From NCBI GenBank assembly GCA_903813345.2, contig CAIIXF020000008.1, forward strand, positions 18,338,822 through 18,402,821: a stretch of 64,000 nucleotides of DNA, written 5' to 3'. Source of the stretch: Owenia fusiformis. Lineage: Eukaryota; Annelida; Polychaeta; Sabellida; Oweniidae. Position 1 is the stretch's first letter; each line of letters opens with the position of its first letter. Positions 9,053 through 21,214 of the stretch are shown piece by piece. The translations under genes and the position numbers were made by a program. A model generated the notes under the pieces. The model made no database searches. It was given only the letters and a program-made list of their open reading frames with translations, and had not been told where the DNA came from.

Positions 9053-11749
9053 GGAGAGTTTTGTAAGGATGTTCTAAAAGAATTCATCGACGCATCAGAA
9101 GAATCAATTCAGAGATACCAGGCATTTTATGAAACAACAGATGGGAAAGAATTTGTGGATGGATTTATTTCCAATTGTACAAAACGATTCCCACATTTGA
9201 TGGATGAATTCAGAGGGATATATGATGGAGCGAATATAGATATGAAGAAGGTACATGTATCTGCAGTGATTATCACCAATGTACTCCAGCTTTTTATTGA
9301 ATAACAATCCAACTAGGCCTAGTACATAGCCTTTGCATCCGTTCAACTTCGTTTCTTAAAAGAGAGCCTCGTTTATAAGTAGACTCTGCGCGCAGGGTAA
9401 CTATTGCCTCCAAGATTCAAAACGTTTTATTTCTGTATTATTCTCATTCATTATACAAAACTAACATACTGTTTTCCTTATTAGAATCCATTTCGCTTCA
9501 TTTGTTTCATATATGATTTAATTGTGTTTCAGGGATATCTCATGTTGCTATCTCCACAGTTAGAAGATGTACTGGGGAACCTGGAGAGTGCAGTTCTTGA
9601 AGAGTATGGCTGTGCCACCAAGGGCTGCACAGATATCTATGTAAACAATGACAATGATGTAAGTAGATTATAAATAGGTGTTTTCATGAAATTAAATGAA
9701 TATCAATTCTTGGTTTGTAGTAAAAGAAAATATAACATATGGTTTATCGTACAGAGACTTAGAGGTTGATTTGCTTCTGTAGTGATAGATGTGAAGTAGA
9801 CACGCGCAAAAAACAATCCTCCCAACACAGGCCTCTAGAACTCGTACCTCCTTCTTCTTGGAAGAAGGAAGGAAGATAGTGGCTGGTGTCTGGAGCCCTG
9901 CGTTTGAAAGACGGCGGAAACCTTTGACAATTTTTTGTTTCAAGCAATGTGACATTTCCATCAAATAGAATCCATAACTCAATGTGACAGATTTTCCTAG
10001 AGTTTACTCAATCCACATCGCAAGAAACCACCATACGGTATTGGTCATATGAAACATTTAATTCATTCCTTTTAACTAGGTCATAATAGGTCACAATGAA
10101 GATTGGGCTTTGGATTTTGACTGGCCATTTATTATACATTCCAAGATAGAGCCATACACAATGCCTGATGGCCAAGTCATTCCAGAACAAAGACTTATGG
10201 CACTCTACCCACACCCAGGTACGTGGAACTCAAAAAGTGTTTACTAAACGCCGTACACTATTCATTTTTTCTTTCTCAAAATTATCGTATGCGATTATTT
10301 CAGCGTCTTTCAGTTCACCAAGTTGGATCAATAGCCATGGTCTTAGTGGTACCGACGATGTTATTCTCTTCCCCAAGAACAAAGTGTACAAAGAGAAAAA
10401 GACACGTACGTAACGAAAAAATTTAAAATAAAATAAAAAAGTATTAAGACACACAAAGTAAAAGAATAAACGTTCAGACGACCAGGATTGTAACATCATA
10501 TATATTACTAAAATGATACTGTTTTAACTTCAGCCTACCAAGTGCTTGTACGCTTACAGCAACAAGCCAGGAGCCCTGAAGAGTTGATAAAATTGTGTGT
10601 AGATGAGGGTTCGGGTGTTGCTTATTCATGGTCTGTGACGTAAGTCTGAAACTCAGGTTGTGGGTAGAAACTGATCAAGCTTTCCTTCGAATTCAATGGT
10701 TATACATCTGTACCTGTACTTGGTGCGGCTATTGTGATCTAAACTAACTCAAAATTGTCACTTGAATGCGACAGATCATGTTATTATTATGTCGCTTTGG
10801 TCATCGCCGGGAGGGGTGTGAGTGTGGACACCGCGATCCCTGGTGTTACGATGGTCAGTCTAAAACGCTGCGTTTTTACAAAACCCAATTACGCAACTCA
10901 TAATATAAGCTCAAATTTATTTTTATAAATCTTGAATTCTATTTCCATAACTAATATGCAAAATGAGATTGTTTGATTGATATATTTTAGACTGAACTTT
11001 GGAGTGTTTGGGAGCTCAACAATGTACAACTTAGAAGTAGGTCCAAGTGATGGACCAAGATCGAAAGTAAGTGTTAAGAAGATTGTACCTCAGTGCTCAG
11101 AGGGAGATATAGCAGGAGCATATGCACACTTTAACCAGTAAGTGTAGTTGAATTTTTATCCTAGAAGCTACACTGAAATTTTCAATAAAAGTCGATAAAT
11201 GGTATAGAATGTAAATCAGTTTGTACAGAAATATGTTTTGCTGTGTAAGAATAGCTGAATACTGTAAAATCATTTTCAGCACAAAACATCTCGCTGACAA
11301 AGGGACGAGGTGCATTATGGTAAATACAAGACAAGCGTTCTATGACTCACAGCCTACCCCCGAGTCGCTTAAAGATGTTCTTGCCTTACTTGGAAACACA
11401 AAAGGAGACAAATACACAATTTATATGCCACCTGAAAAGAAAGGGCACTGGGCAACAAATTGGTCAAGTAAGTAGATCTTTGTCAGTGTCTGATGTTTAT
11501 ACTTTTTTAGAACATCGACCAAATTATGCTTGGCTCCTGGGCGATGGTACTGTTATCTACACACAGTGCATAAACCGTTTGTACAATAAATACGCATTAT
11601 TGATGTAAGGTGTAAAATATAGTTATTATATTCTTTTTTCAGGTGTCTTGGACTTCAAAAATAAATGCATGTATGTGTATGTTGGAAATCCGACAAACAA
11701 AGAGCCAGATATCATTCTTCCTTTTTCTATGCTTCAAACTAAAAAATGA
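9053..11749 (+). CDS. Peptidase C45 / acyl-CoA:isopenicillin N acyltransferase-like Ntn hydrolase (Tan-like), 5' partial
   Basis: Eight exons, 9053-9250, 9533-9658, 10080-10218, 10304-10405, 10534-10639, 10991-11137, 11280-11467 and 11643-11749, all with AG/GT borders, join in one frame to 370 codons and a TGA stop. C45 enzymes are made as a precursor that cuts itself before a Cys, which then becomes the N-terminal nucleophile; Drosophila Tan of this family hydrolyses N-beta-alanyl dopamine. Here the cut site is Gly-Cys-Thr (Cys codon 9626-9628, visible residue 98), with YVNND after it. Further family motifs follow: GHNEDW (residues 112-117), an N-SHGL segment in exon 4, AHFNH at the exon 6/7 junction, and C-terminal YVGNP. 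Tan is about 387 residues with Cys near 122, so roughly 20-30 N-terminal residues lie in an unseen upstream exon. The substrate cannot be inferred. Exon 4 uses the acceptor at 10302-10303; the alternative at 10312-10313 breaks family similarity. Confidence 0.85.
9327..9400 (-). repeat. Short dispersed repeat, copy 1 (in intron of the C45-type gene)
   Basis: On the minus strand it reads CCCTGCGCGCAGAGTCTA, then GCTCTCTTTTAAGAA, then GTTGAACGGATGCAAAGG. The same ordered blocks occur on the + strand at 38767-38848 and 48242-48326. The copies keep about 75-85 percent of positions. The ends are short inverted repeats (TACCCT..AGGGTA in the best copy), suggesting a very small non-autonomous DNA element. 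Confidence 0.7.
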
Positions 11750-11891
11750 ACACTTTGACGACAGACACTTAGGCTAACTGCACTTTAAGGTTTTGATACC
11801 GTGGTTTTGGACAAAATATGGACAAATCAAGATTTAAGATTGAATGTGTCTCGAGACAAATAGAATGTTTATTCATTAATTGATTATATAC

Positions 11892-11897
11892 AATAAA
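11892..11897 (+). terminator. Poly(A) signal of the C45-type gene
   Basis: AATAAA 143 bp after the TGA stop of the C45-type gene, the first canonical hexamer downstream. It gives a short 3' UTR of about 160 bp if cleavage occurs 15-25 bp later. Confidence 0.5.
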
Positions 11898-12136
11898 GAC
11901 AATATACTTGAAGTTATAAAGCGCATTTCATCTTCAATTTATTTATCACTAATCCCTTTTGCCATCTATTTTCGTGAAAGATAAGATATCGTGAAATATT
12001 GGCAACATGAATACTACTCATCCAATGTTTTTAATGAAATAAATATTTAAAAAGATGGCGTGCTTAACCACACGCGCAATAAAAAGAAATGGACACTTAG
12101 ATGTTGCCCACCGACCACTGTCGACATTGTCCACTG

Positions 12137-12219
12137 ATTGTGACAAGTTCGGTCTGCTCAAGCTCAACTTAGTGTTCTGAACATCAAGTTGAGCTTGGGC
12201 CGACCAAACTTGTCACAAT
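12137..12219. repeat. Hairpin-forming inverted repeat
   Basis: Arms of about 38 bp (12137-12174 and 12182-12219) match at roughly 32 positions: ATTGTGACAAGTTCGGTC on the left pairs with GACCAAACTTGTCACAAT-type sequence on the right, and both contain AAGCTCAACTT. The loop is about 7 bp. It is probably a small foldback element; a structured RNA is also possible. Confidence 0.7.
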
Positions 12220-15200
12220 TTGTCATTCCAAGTTTGGACAAATCATTTAATTGATTGAAATTGACATTGTCATTAATCGTTATTAGACAAGGTCCAAGCT
12301 CTATCAGAATTCTTAACTTGGTATTTTCTATGAAGAGACGGGGAAGAAAGAACAGAAAGACATAGGTAACCATGTATTTAGCAGCCGGAATTCTACTTAG
12401 GAGTGATGGACATGGTGGTCATCACTGATGCTAGGGGAATGCAACGCTTTTTCGACTACCTCGTGATCGTAAATGTATTCTAATGTACGATGATCATTTT
12501 AAAAACGGATCGCATAAAGTTACATAACGTTACATAACAAAAGTATTCAGAAAACAAAACTTCCATACAGAGGGATACTTCCCAACACAAAGTCAACTGC
12601 TAATCTAAACTAGACCTACAGTACCCTTAATTTGACTAAAGTAAACGACCCTCGACGCTTTTACGGAATTGATCTTCTTACGGTATTACGTTTTGAACAT
12701 TAAAGAGGCCATATGCCATAGGACAGCACAATCAAGACCCCTCTGGACTTTTTTGCATATTGAGTTTCACCACATATTCACCCATCTACTTACCAAAGAC
12801 GAAGTCCCAAATCCCCCTCTTTCAGTGTTAATTTTGCGATTGTGCTGGCCGATCTAATTATTTTCTGAGAAATTAATTCAATCTGAAGTTTGAATGTACC
12901 GAGAAAGTCCTCCTGTTTTCTGATTGGTCGTTGAATTTGATTATCATGAACCTGATTGGCTACCTGCTTCAAGGCGCTTGTGGGCGCTTGTGTGACTCAA
13001 TGGGGATTCCACTCGCTAGCCGAGGAATCGATTGTGTTTAATTCTGGAGTTTGGTTGTTGTGTTGATTATTTCAATATTTTGGCAATAATATACCCAAAA
13101 GGTATTTCAAGATATGCCCATGGTATGTGAGATATTATATGAGCAATAACAATAGGACATCATTGATTGTCTGGGGGAGAAACCTATGGTATAATATGCA
13201 TCTTTAATTAGCAACATTTTGTACAGTAAAACCCAAGAATATCTCATTTCCATATAGTTAGTAAAAGTACGCTGAAATCACGTTAAGTATATGACATTAA
13301 AGGGTATTAACGTTCACAATGCGATATGTAAATATAGTGTCAGAATACGGTGTCAGCTCATCACGATATATGTCATGTTTTGTTGCAAAGGCCATTGATG
13401 ATAGTGAATCTACTGTTCTATCCGATTATAAAGATTGATTTCTTAGCGGGCAAAGGGGATACCCGACATTATCAAGAATCTCAATCTTATAAATAAAATA
13501 ACACTCGAAATCCTTTCATAAAACACTAACAATGAGTTATATTTCCGACTATAAGCATTAATTCTGACCTATTATGTTTGTATTTCTTAACTTAGCGTTC
13601 TTAATAGAATTTACCGCCCAATAGCGATAAATATACATTGACTATTAATCTAGAGATAAATCTATGTATTCTAAGGCAGAGAAGAGCAAGGGGATAACAG
13701 TAGTGAGTAGTGATATAGAGGTTCATAATAGTCAAAATAAATGGCCAATTAAAAAACAACCTCAAGATAAATCCTCGGAAATTAAATGACTAATAGAAGA
13801 TTCTACGTCGTGACGTGAAATAGATCACAATAGTCAGTGTGGGAATGTGCAAAGTAAAGTACGTCCAAAATGTTAAAGGTTCGTTCTGACATTAATATCG
13901 AAATTAGATATTAGAATGACGTACGGATGGACACAATTGCCACTCTGAGGGTGTAATAAAGCGGGTTGCTGTTGTTCAAATGGCGGGTAGAATTGGGATA
14001 GGGAAATTGATAATCGTATAACATTTCCTTCATACTTCATCAGCTTCCGACATTCATGTCTTTGGCAGATCCCTATCAGCGCACTTCAACAATAACATGT
14101 CATGAACAGTGCGTCTTTGACATGATAAATGGCAAAGACCTTTTAGAAGAGTTCGTCTCCATATTTATGTCTCCGCCAGAAGTGGTGACATCTTGTCACC
14201 AACTTTTTCGGTGTTTTGCAGTCGGCGTCTTAACAAATAGCGGGTGGTGATATTTTGCATGTTAATGCATTGTTTAACTTCCCTTGCATTTTGTAGGGAC
14301 TAATTTGATGCATTTGAAGAATAGGGAGTAGCAAGTATACTTCCTTATTTGTAATTGCGTGTGGGTATGTAATCCCTCAGCATATCATATTAGTAGTCAA
14401 ATGGGGTTGAACAGTTAAAGTGCCATAAAGGTTCTCACAAGAGAACCTTTGCATGATTGTCCGTTCTTGATATGCTTTTGATAATTCTCCTTTTAATCAA
14501 GTTGAAGAAATATTGTCATAGCGAATCAAGACATACTATGTCCCGATCTCATGTACATTTACGTTGCAAACAGTGAAAATAATGCTAAAACGGCCGCATG
14601 TTGATGCTTTGAGGTATCATCAATTGTTATTTAATCCAAATAAAGTAAACATTATTTTGTAGATTTAGACACGGGCTTTCAGGTCGTATATGCACTTTAG
14701 TCATTAACTGAACAAGAACGCTAGATTACACGTGTTAATAGGGTATCAAATTGAAATAAAATAACGAAATTAAATATGAACACATTCATGATAAATGACT
14801 TTCCGCTATCAGTATTAATGACTATCCGCTACTCAGAATAATTAAAATTGTCTGAACTACATGTGAAGAATCTTTCTATATATCCCCTTGAATGGTCTAA
14901 TTCACTACCGTCCTCAAAAACCGATCATTTAAAATATTTTGTTCAAAATACTATCATGCCATGACTTGAGAGATATTTTGTTCTTCACGATTTGCTGTAG
15001 CGCTGATATGACGTCGTATTTCTCTATTTTTGTAAAAAAATCGTCGATGGGACAAATTATGTCACGCACATATTAAACAATAACTAAAGATCTATGAAGG
15101 GATGATAGTCATGTGATATATCATTGGAATCTTGAGTTTATGAGCATTTTTATGATAATATAATATCATGTATTTTCAAAGTTTATATTCATTCCTTTCT

Positions 15201-16315
15201 TCCCTGGATTCAGCCTACTAAAATTCAAAGGAAAAAGAAAAAAAATCGAGATGGGACAATTCTCTGTCACGCACGTTTTAAGGAAAATCTCATACTTAGC
15301 TTAATCTAAAGATGTTAAACGTGATGAATCATAAAATATGGGCTATGAGCATTCTCTACATACCAAATATATTATCATTTGTTTTCCTGATATCATTTTA
15401 GACTGCTATTAAAAACACCCTAATCAATTTTTACAACGTCAAAATATTTTGGAACAAAAGAATGCTGAATTTGACCAAGTCATATTACCTGGTCCAAATA
15501 CATGCAAAGCAATGCAACTGAACTTAAAATTATAGTATATGTAGTACAAGGGCAATACTTTTATGACATTATAAAATATCTAGTTGAATGTCACTAGAAA
15601 AACATAATTTCGTGTATTTAAATGACGAGAGTCTTTGAAACCCGCCATATTTCTATCAATTTTTTTCTAGGTACAAAACAGACACAAGTCGTAAAATGCT
15701 TGCTATGTAAACAAAATTTATACAAAACATATATTTTTAACGTTAAGTTCTAGTTGAACATATATAGAATAAGTAATAATGACATCTTTTTCATAGGTTT
15801 GACTTTTGAATAAGATAATAAGGGCCTAAGGTCTTTACCAACATTTATTTTTCGAGTTTTACACATTTTTACTATTTCTTGGGCATCCAAGATGGCGGAT
15901 ATGCGTTGATGACGTCACAATATCATGTGACGTCATAAACGCCCATCAGCAATTGTTGTCCCATACCGAATTTGAACTAAATTGGTTAAGGAATAAAAAA
16001 GTTATGACCAAATTACCATATTTCAAAATTATCAAATGCAACGTTTTACATGGTAAAAATGTGCACTTTAAAACTCAATAGAGTCTTTTAAGCGTCCCTT
16101 ATCTAAAAAATAGGAAATAAAAATTAAATATTAATATACCATATAATTTTCATTTCAATTACCTATGTTTTGATATCTAACATGTTACATATTATGCTAA
16201 AACCATTGTTCAAGAGTCGTCCGAAAATAGATGTACCATTGCGTGTTAGTAATTCTGTAAATGTACATGAGATCGGGCCATAGTATGAGAATGGATACAG
16301 ATACGAATGTAACTA
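12220..16315. other. Long non-coding stretch
   Basis: About 4 kb of AT-rich DNA without a supported exon. Visible items: two GATTGG motifs (12922-12927 and 12954-12959) in a slightly GC-richer patch; a 24-bp palindrome AAAGGTTCTC-N4-GAGAACCTTT at 14427-14450; and two diverged direct copies of a segment containing GATGGGACAA..GTCACGCAC about 205 bp apart (from about 15049 and 15249). The open frame at 14056-14250 (64 codons) has no recognisable features. Confidence 0.5.
12922..12959. promoter_or_regulatory. Paired inverted CCAAT boxes, possible promoter
   Basis: GATTGG occurs twice, 32 bp apart, in a locally GC-richer block. Inverted CCAAT pairs with this spacing are typical of NF-Y-bound animal promoters. 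No adjoining first exon can be identified, so this is only a candidate. Confidence 0.2.
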
Positions 16316-16676
16316 CCGGATTTTCTCGCATATAAGCCCTGGGCGTATAACTGAAAGAATGGGCAATTTCGTCTGTTATTTTACCTCTTATTTTTCGCCC
16401 ATGGGCGTATAAGTGTACTACTTTCGATTTTTGGCCCAGTGGGCGTAAAGGTGAGAAGAGCTGATGAATACAATGGAATGTTAAGTTGTTAATGAATGTT
16501 AATACAATGAAACAAAGTACGACAGAACGATCTGCCAGTGACAAAATACTCTTGAATTAATTGAAAAAATCAATAAATAGTCATTTTTTATAGGCCCATG
16601 GGCGTATAAGCGTATTATATTCGATTTTTGGCCCATGGGCCTAAATTTAGGGGGGCGTATATGCGAGAAAATCCGG
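16316..16676. mobile_element. MITE with TA target duplication
   Basis: Begins CCGGATTTTCTCGCATATA and ends TATATGCGAGAAAATCCGG, a near-perfect terminal inverted repeat of about 19 bp. It is flanked by TA on each side (16314-16315 and 16677-16678). Inside, the motif CCATGGGCGTATAAG and its variants recur (near 16399, 16437 and 16596), as do two GATTTTTGGCCCA segments. It is 361 bp and non-coding. The TA target suggests a Tc1/mariner/pogo-type helper. Confidence 0.85.
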
Positions 16677-16808
16677 TAACATGGTTTATCCGATGGATTC
16701 TAAATATATATGGGGATACCAACACAAGATAATTTTCGTATACGCCACTAAAATCGTATCCGATCCATATGACGTGATATCCAATCGTATCCGACGGATA
16801 CTATTTTA

Positions 16809-16982
16809 AAAAATATTTTGAAAAAATTTTTTGAAAAACTTGAAATTTTGAAAAAAAAAGTTTTGAAAAAATTGAAAAAAAATTGAAAATTAATCTGAAA
16901 AAAATTGAAAATGAAATTATTGGAATAAAAAAAGAAAAAAATGGAAACAAATTGAAAATATATTTGGAAAAAATTGAAAAGT
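16809..16982 (+). repeat. A-rich simple repeat (GAAAAAATT type)
   Basis: Irregular repetition of TTGAAAAAA and TTGAAAAT words over about 175 bp. Low-complexity purine-rich sequence with no coding signal. Confidence 0.8.
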
Positions 16983-17125
16983 TGTTATATGCTCAGTAAA
17001 AATGAGTCATGCAATCATTTTATAAAAATAAGGTCACAGAAAATAAAATGAAAAATAAAACAGAATTAGAAAACAACAACTTCAGGTCAAATTATTTGAA
17101 GTCCATACAAAAATAGCGACCATCG

Positions 17126-17287
17126 GATAAATATGATATCCTATGATTTTCTCGGCTATCATTTTTATCCACTCTTGGATATCGCCGATCTCCACCCATT
17201 CGCTGCGCTCACTCGTGGAGATGAGCGATATCCACTCATGGATAAAAATGGTATCCCTCAAAAATCATAGGATATCCTTTATTTATC
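17126..17287. repeat. 162-bp near-palindrome
   Basis: Outer arms GGATAAATATGATATCC.. (17126-17152) and its complement (17260-17287), and inner arms 17155-17195 and 17214-17257 that share TTTTTATCCA, GGATATCG and ATCTCCAC. The loop is an 18-bp GC-richer core (CCATTCGCTGCGCTCACTC). It ends only 15 bp before the mariner element at 17303. Similar palindromes built from ATATCC-type words occur at 46779-47233. Confidence 0.8.
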
Positions 17288-17302
17288 TCATACTATACCA
17301 TA

Positions 17303-18399
17303 TACGAGGGGTGATCAATAAGTAATGGACGCTTTTTTACACAGATGCTTTTTATAGACCAATCCCTTCGATTTTCTTACCAGTGATACAACATTCAATT
17401 ATCTATCAACTCTGAAGATTTGAAGACAAAATATATAATACATGTTGATTTATCCTAATTTCCGTGGAGGAGGTACGTGTACCCCGGGACCGACATTTAC
17501 GTCACATACTAGTATTCTGAAGCTATTTTAGCTTGTTTAACATGCAATGCAGTTGAATGCAGGCTGAACAAAACAAACCATTATGGTCATGAAATACTCC
17601 ATTTTGTTATGCCATAGTTGATTTTGAATATTTTATCATCACTATGAGGTATTCATGCCACATTCATTCCACAGGGCCCTCTAAATAGGTTCCATCAAGT
17701 GCATTATGTACACAATTCCTCATCCTCTTAACTCAAGATTGTGAGACAAGGCTGAATCCATTCTCTGACATTGTAGCAAGATACAGTTGCATGGGTTGTT
17801 TTATTTAATGAGTGTTAATAAACCTGCGTCCGTTCTCTATAGAAATAAGTAATATAGAAATAAACAAGTCACATGTGAGCAGATGTGGACAATATAGTGC
17901 ATTGGTCAAGGGCTCAATTTTGAGGTCCAGGGATACTGTTTTCTGAACATTTTGAGATCTGTGGGCAGGTGCATTGTCCATATGGAGTAGGGTGTTCCCT
18001 TCTCTCACCACCCCTTTCTTCCACAATGCTTTCTCAAATTGACCTGCAAACCCGTTCCATACAACACTCTGACATTTACAATACTTTCTGTTTATGTGTT
18101 ACCGGTCAGCAAAAAATTTCAAACAATACAGCACTTCTTGCATATAAAAAGTTCAAATCTAACTCAAATTTACCAAACTGGCTAAAGACTGAATATGTGA
18201 CGTAAATGTCGGCCCCGGGGTACCTGTACCTCCTTCCCGGAAATAAGGATATATCAACATGTATTATATATTTTGTCTTCAAATCTTCAGAGTTGATAGA
18301 TAATTGAATAATGTATCACTGGTATGAAAATTAAAGGGATTGGTCAATAAAAAGTATCTGTGTAAAAAAGCGTCCATTACTTATTGATCACCCCTCGTA
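17303..18399 (-). mobile_element. Defective mariner element with ~200-bp terminal inverted repeats
   Basis: Both ends carry TACGAGGGGTGATCAATAAG-type termini (exact for about 40 bp, through ACTTATTGATC..AAAAAAGCG). They are flanked by TA (17301-17302 and 18400-18401). The inverted repeats extend about 200 bp inward (17303-17510 against 18195-18399), including a GGTAC..CCCCGGG block. At 1097 bp it is a little shorter than a normal mariner of about 1.3 kb. Between the repeats lies a broken minus-strand transposase segment. It cannot be autonomous. Confidence 0.93.
17805..18026 (-). pseudogene. Mariner transposase remnant
   Basis: The 73-codon open stretch contains HMDNAPAHRS, the second-catalytic-Asp motif of mariner transposases (usually HDNAxPH), and ends with GRRF, the usual continuation after the third catalytic region. 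In between, the expected YSPDLAPCD-type motif is present only in decayed form (a CPHLLTCDLF-like segment). The N-terminal helix-turn-helix and the first Asp are absent, the space being taken up by the long inverted repeats. A dead fragment. Confidence 0.8.
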
Positions 18400-19036
18400 T
18401 ATATATCTTTTATTGACTCTTAGAATGTCATAGTATGACATATTAGTCAGTACAAAAATAAAAACTTACTACACACTACATTACACTACACTACACTATT
18501 ATTATACAAATACAGTATATACAAAAACATGTTATTATATAGTACATATAATGTAATATTTTATGCATAATTTTCTAGGGACCCAGGCTGAGGTGAAATA
18601 CTTGGTGGACTTTATTTACAATATATATGTTCACAATTCTTATGACAAATCTGATGAGTAAAATAGATGTCCTCATATGGGTTCTCATTATAAGGGCTTT
18701 CTAATGTTACCATATTTGTCATGTGAATGTGAAATAATCATTTTGGATGAACTTTATCTTAATTATGGAACTATATTATCAAATTGATGTCCCTCCACGG
18801 GATACGAATAACTATGACATTGCGTGAATTTGCATACTTAATATGAAGGTATGCTAAAATAAGTAATATTGATGCGATGCTTAAACTACAAAGTGTTAAA
18901 CTTATCATGTACAATATCATGAACAATACTTCAGTATTTCAGTAGACTAATTTTTCCACCAAATATACCAAAAACATTCACTTTCCATTAGATCACTCAC
19001 GTATTCGCTATATTTGAAATGCCTCGAGCACATCTG

Positions 19037-19165
19037 ATCTACGGTAACCGTACGGCGACCGTACCTTCCCAAAATCGAGAGAAATGTGCAGCGGATGGAT
19101 ATGCAATACGATGTAGATTTTCTACATCGATTCTATGAAGATACGGCCACCGTACGCCCGCCGTA
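19037..19165. repeat. Inverted repeat with GC-rich arms
   Basis: Left arm CTACGGTAACCGTACGGCG.. (19037-19061) and right arm (19141-19165), whose complement is CTACGGCGGGCGTACGGTGG.. match at about 19 of 25 positions; each contains CCGTACG palindromes. Between them lies a second small palindrome, GATGTAGATTTTCTACATC. Probably a small decayed foldback element. Confidence 0.6.
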
Positions 19166-20337
19166 GAGCAAATGTGACTAAAAGGCTTAAGCAAACGTGA
19201 TCAATTGCTGAAAACGATTTGGTACATAATTATGCAATAGGTATTTAGAAATTTAGCAATGTAATAAACTTATTATTGAAAATAATATACAACTATAGAT
19301 GCATGAATGAGGACGGACGAGCAAGATTTCTCGCAAGAGGACATTGGCGATGGACAGTTTTTAATTTATTCCTTTATTCGCTTTAACAATTTAATATGTA
19401 TCGTTAGTACAATGTTGATATGCAGGTCGTTTACAGAATGTACGTAGAATGATTTATATGCCTTTGTTTGAAAAGAAAACATAAATGCTATTAATACCTA
19501 AACTAGTTTTTCATTTTATGCTATTGATGTCACATAATAATGACCATCGTCCATGCATCCTATTTATAAACAGATATATAAATACATACATGTCAATGAC
19601 GCCAGCGTGAAATCAATTTTAAAACTGATTATTGATTAAAAATTATTTACTGAGATTTGATAATCTGGAATTTGTCCTTAGAGACAATGTGAAATGTAAA
19701 AAGTAATGCACGATGTTCAAGTTATTATCGTTTATTGCAGTCGATGTGACCAGGAGATAAGTCAAATTTATATGAAACTCAATTCAAAAATCTAGCAAAA
19801 GATCATAAATATTATTCATTCCAATTGGTTTTCCAGTAACCCCTATGCCACATTCGACGAGAAACTATTTTTTGCATATCTTCTATTTTTCAGCAATTAT
19901 TTGATTACAAAACACCCTATTTTAAAGATTAGCTTCTATGAAGTAATTGCAAGTTATTTGGTACAGTTGATCATTTGTATCTTTTGGGAGCTTTCAATTT
20001 TACTTGGAACATGTTTATGAGAAGTAATGCCCTCACTAAAGACAATTTCTTTGATTTGCATTCAGTTTGATCAGATTATAATGTTACTAAAGCTCGACTG
20101 AACAATTTAGAAGCAATCCAACGTGTTACCAAATTACCACCTCATCTCATAAGTTAGAGTTTGTAACTGGATAAATCGGTTAATACTTTCAAGATGCTTC
20201 GCTGCATATCTTAGAAAAATTCTCTCTTATAGCATTTATGGTAAGCGTTCACAACGTTTCGTTTGCTTCAATTTTATTAGAGCCACACCGCAAGTGTATC
20301 GAAGCACCGTGATCGAAGATGGTAGGCGTTACACCAT

Positions 20338-20433
20338 AGATCCCGGCCAGATTCTTTTGTAGTAGGATCAGTGGCTCAATAAATATTCTTTGAGCTTATG
20401 AGATCCAACTACAAAACGATCTGGCCAATATCT
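20338..20433. repeat. 96-bp hairpin element
   Basis: Arms of about 40 bp: GGCCAGATTCTTTTGTAGTA on the left and, on the complementary strand of the right arm, GGCCAGATCGTTTTGTAGTT. A loop of about 20 bp contains AATAAATATT. Probably a small foldback MITE. Confidence 0.75.
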
Positions 20434-21214
20434 GTGCGTTACACTGGCGTAATGTTAATGTTTTACATTTAAAAAATAAAAAGGTACTATGCAAGGACAT
20501 GGCAAGGTCAATGGCCAAATGGCAGGACACCCATACCAACAAGTATTCGCAAAGCCATTTGCATTAAAAACGGAATATCAAAAAGTACAACCGATTATAA
20601 TAATTATAAGAAAACTAACCCAAATATCCAAACCTACCATCATACGCACAGTTTCGCATTGCTCGCCTTTAGAGTACTGATTGGGTGATACCGTTTAGAA
20701 AGAAATCTGATACAATCAAACAGTTATGAATGTAGGATAAGTAGCTCACGGTATTTTACTTTCAATTTCATTCTCAGAAGACTTTAATTTGATATGCAAG
20801 GGCAAAAGGTTGTACTGACTCTGTAGTTCATACGAACAAATGTCATTTATGGTTCATTGGTAAATTCTAATGAAATAAGTCCTAATTATGCATAGACAGT
20901 ATTGAAGAGCTTTCTGATATTCATAGAGTAATACGCCATGCATATACGAGAAATAACGCCAACATTTTTCATTTCCAACAAATATTTCATGCTATTGCAC
21001 ATTTTAGTAAATGTCAAGTGCAATACATTGGTAAATCCAAATTGGTAAGTGTTAGAGAAAGCGTAGATAGACGATTTACACAATACAGCTACTGAGGATG
21101 GTAGCAACCCTCGGCCAGGTATATAATAACCGTTTTACTTTGAGATCATATGTCGTCTCACGATCTACAGCGTCAGTCAAAGACGTCTTTAAGACAAAAA
21201 ATATGGATTTGAAA

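Noticed and set aside
10314-10405. Alternative acceptor for exon 4 of the C45-type gene
   Set aside because: It keeps an open frame but loses the N-SHGL family segment that the acceptor at 10302-10303 preserves.
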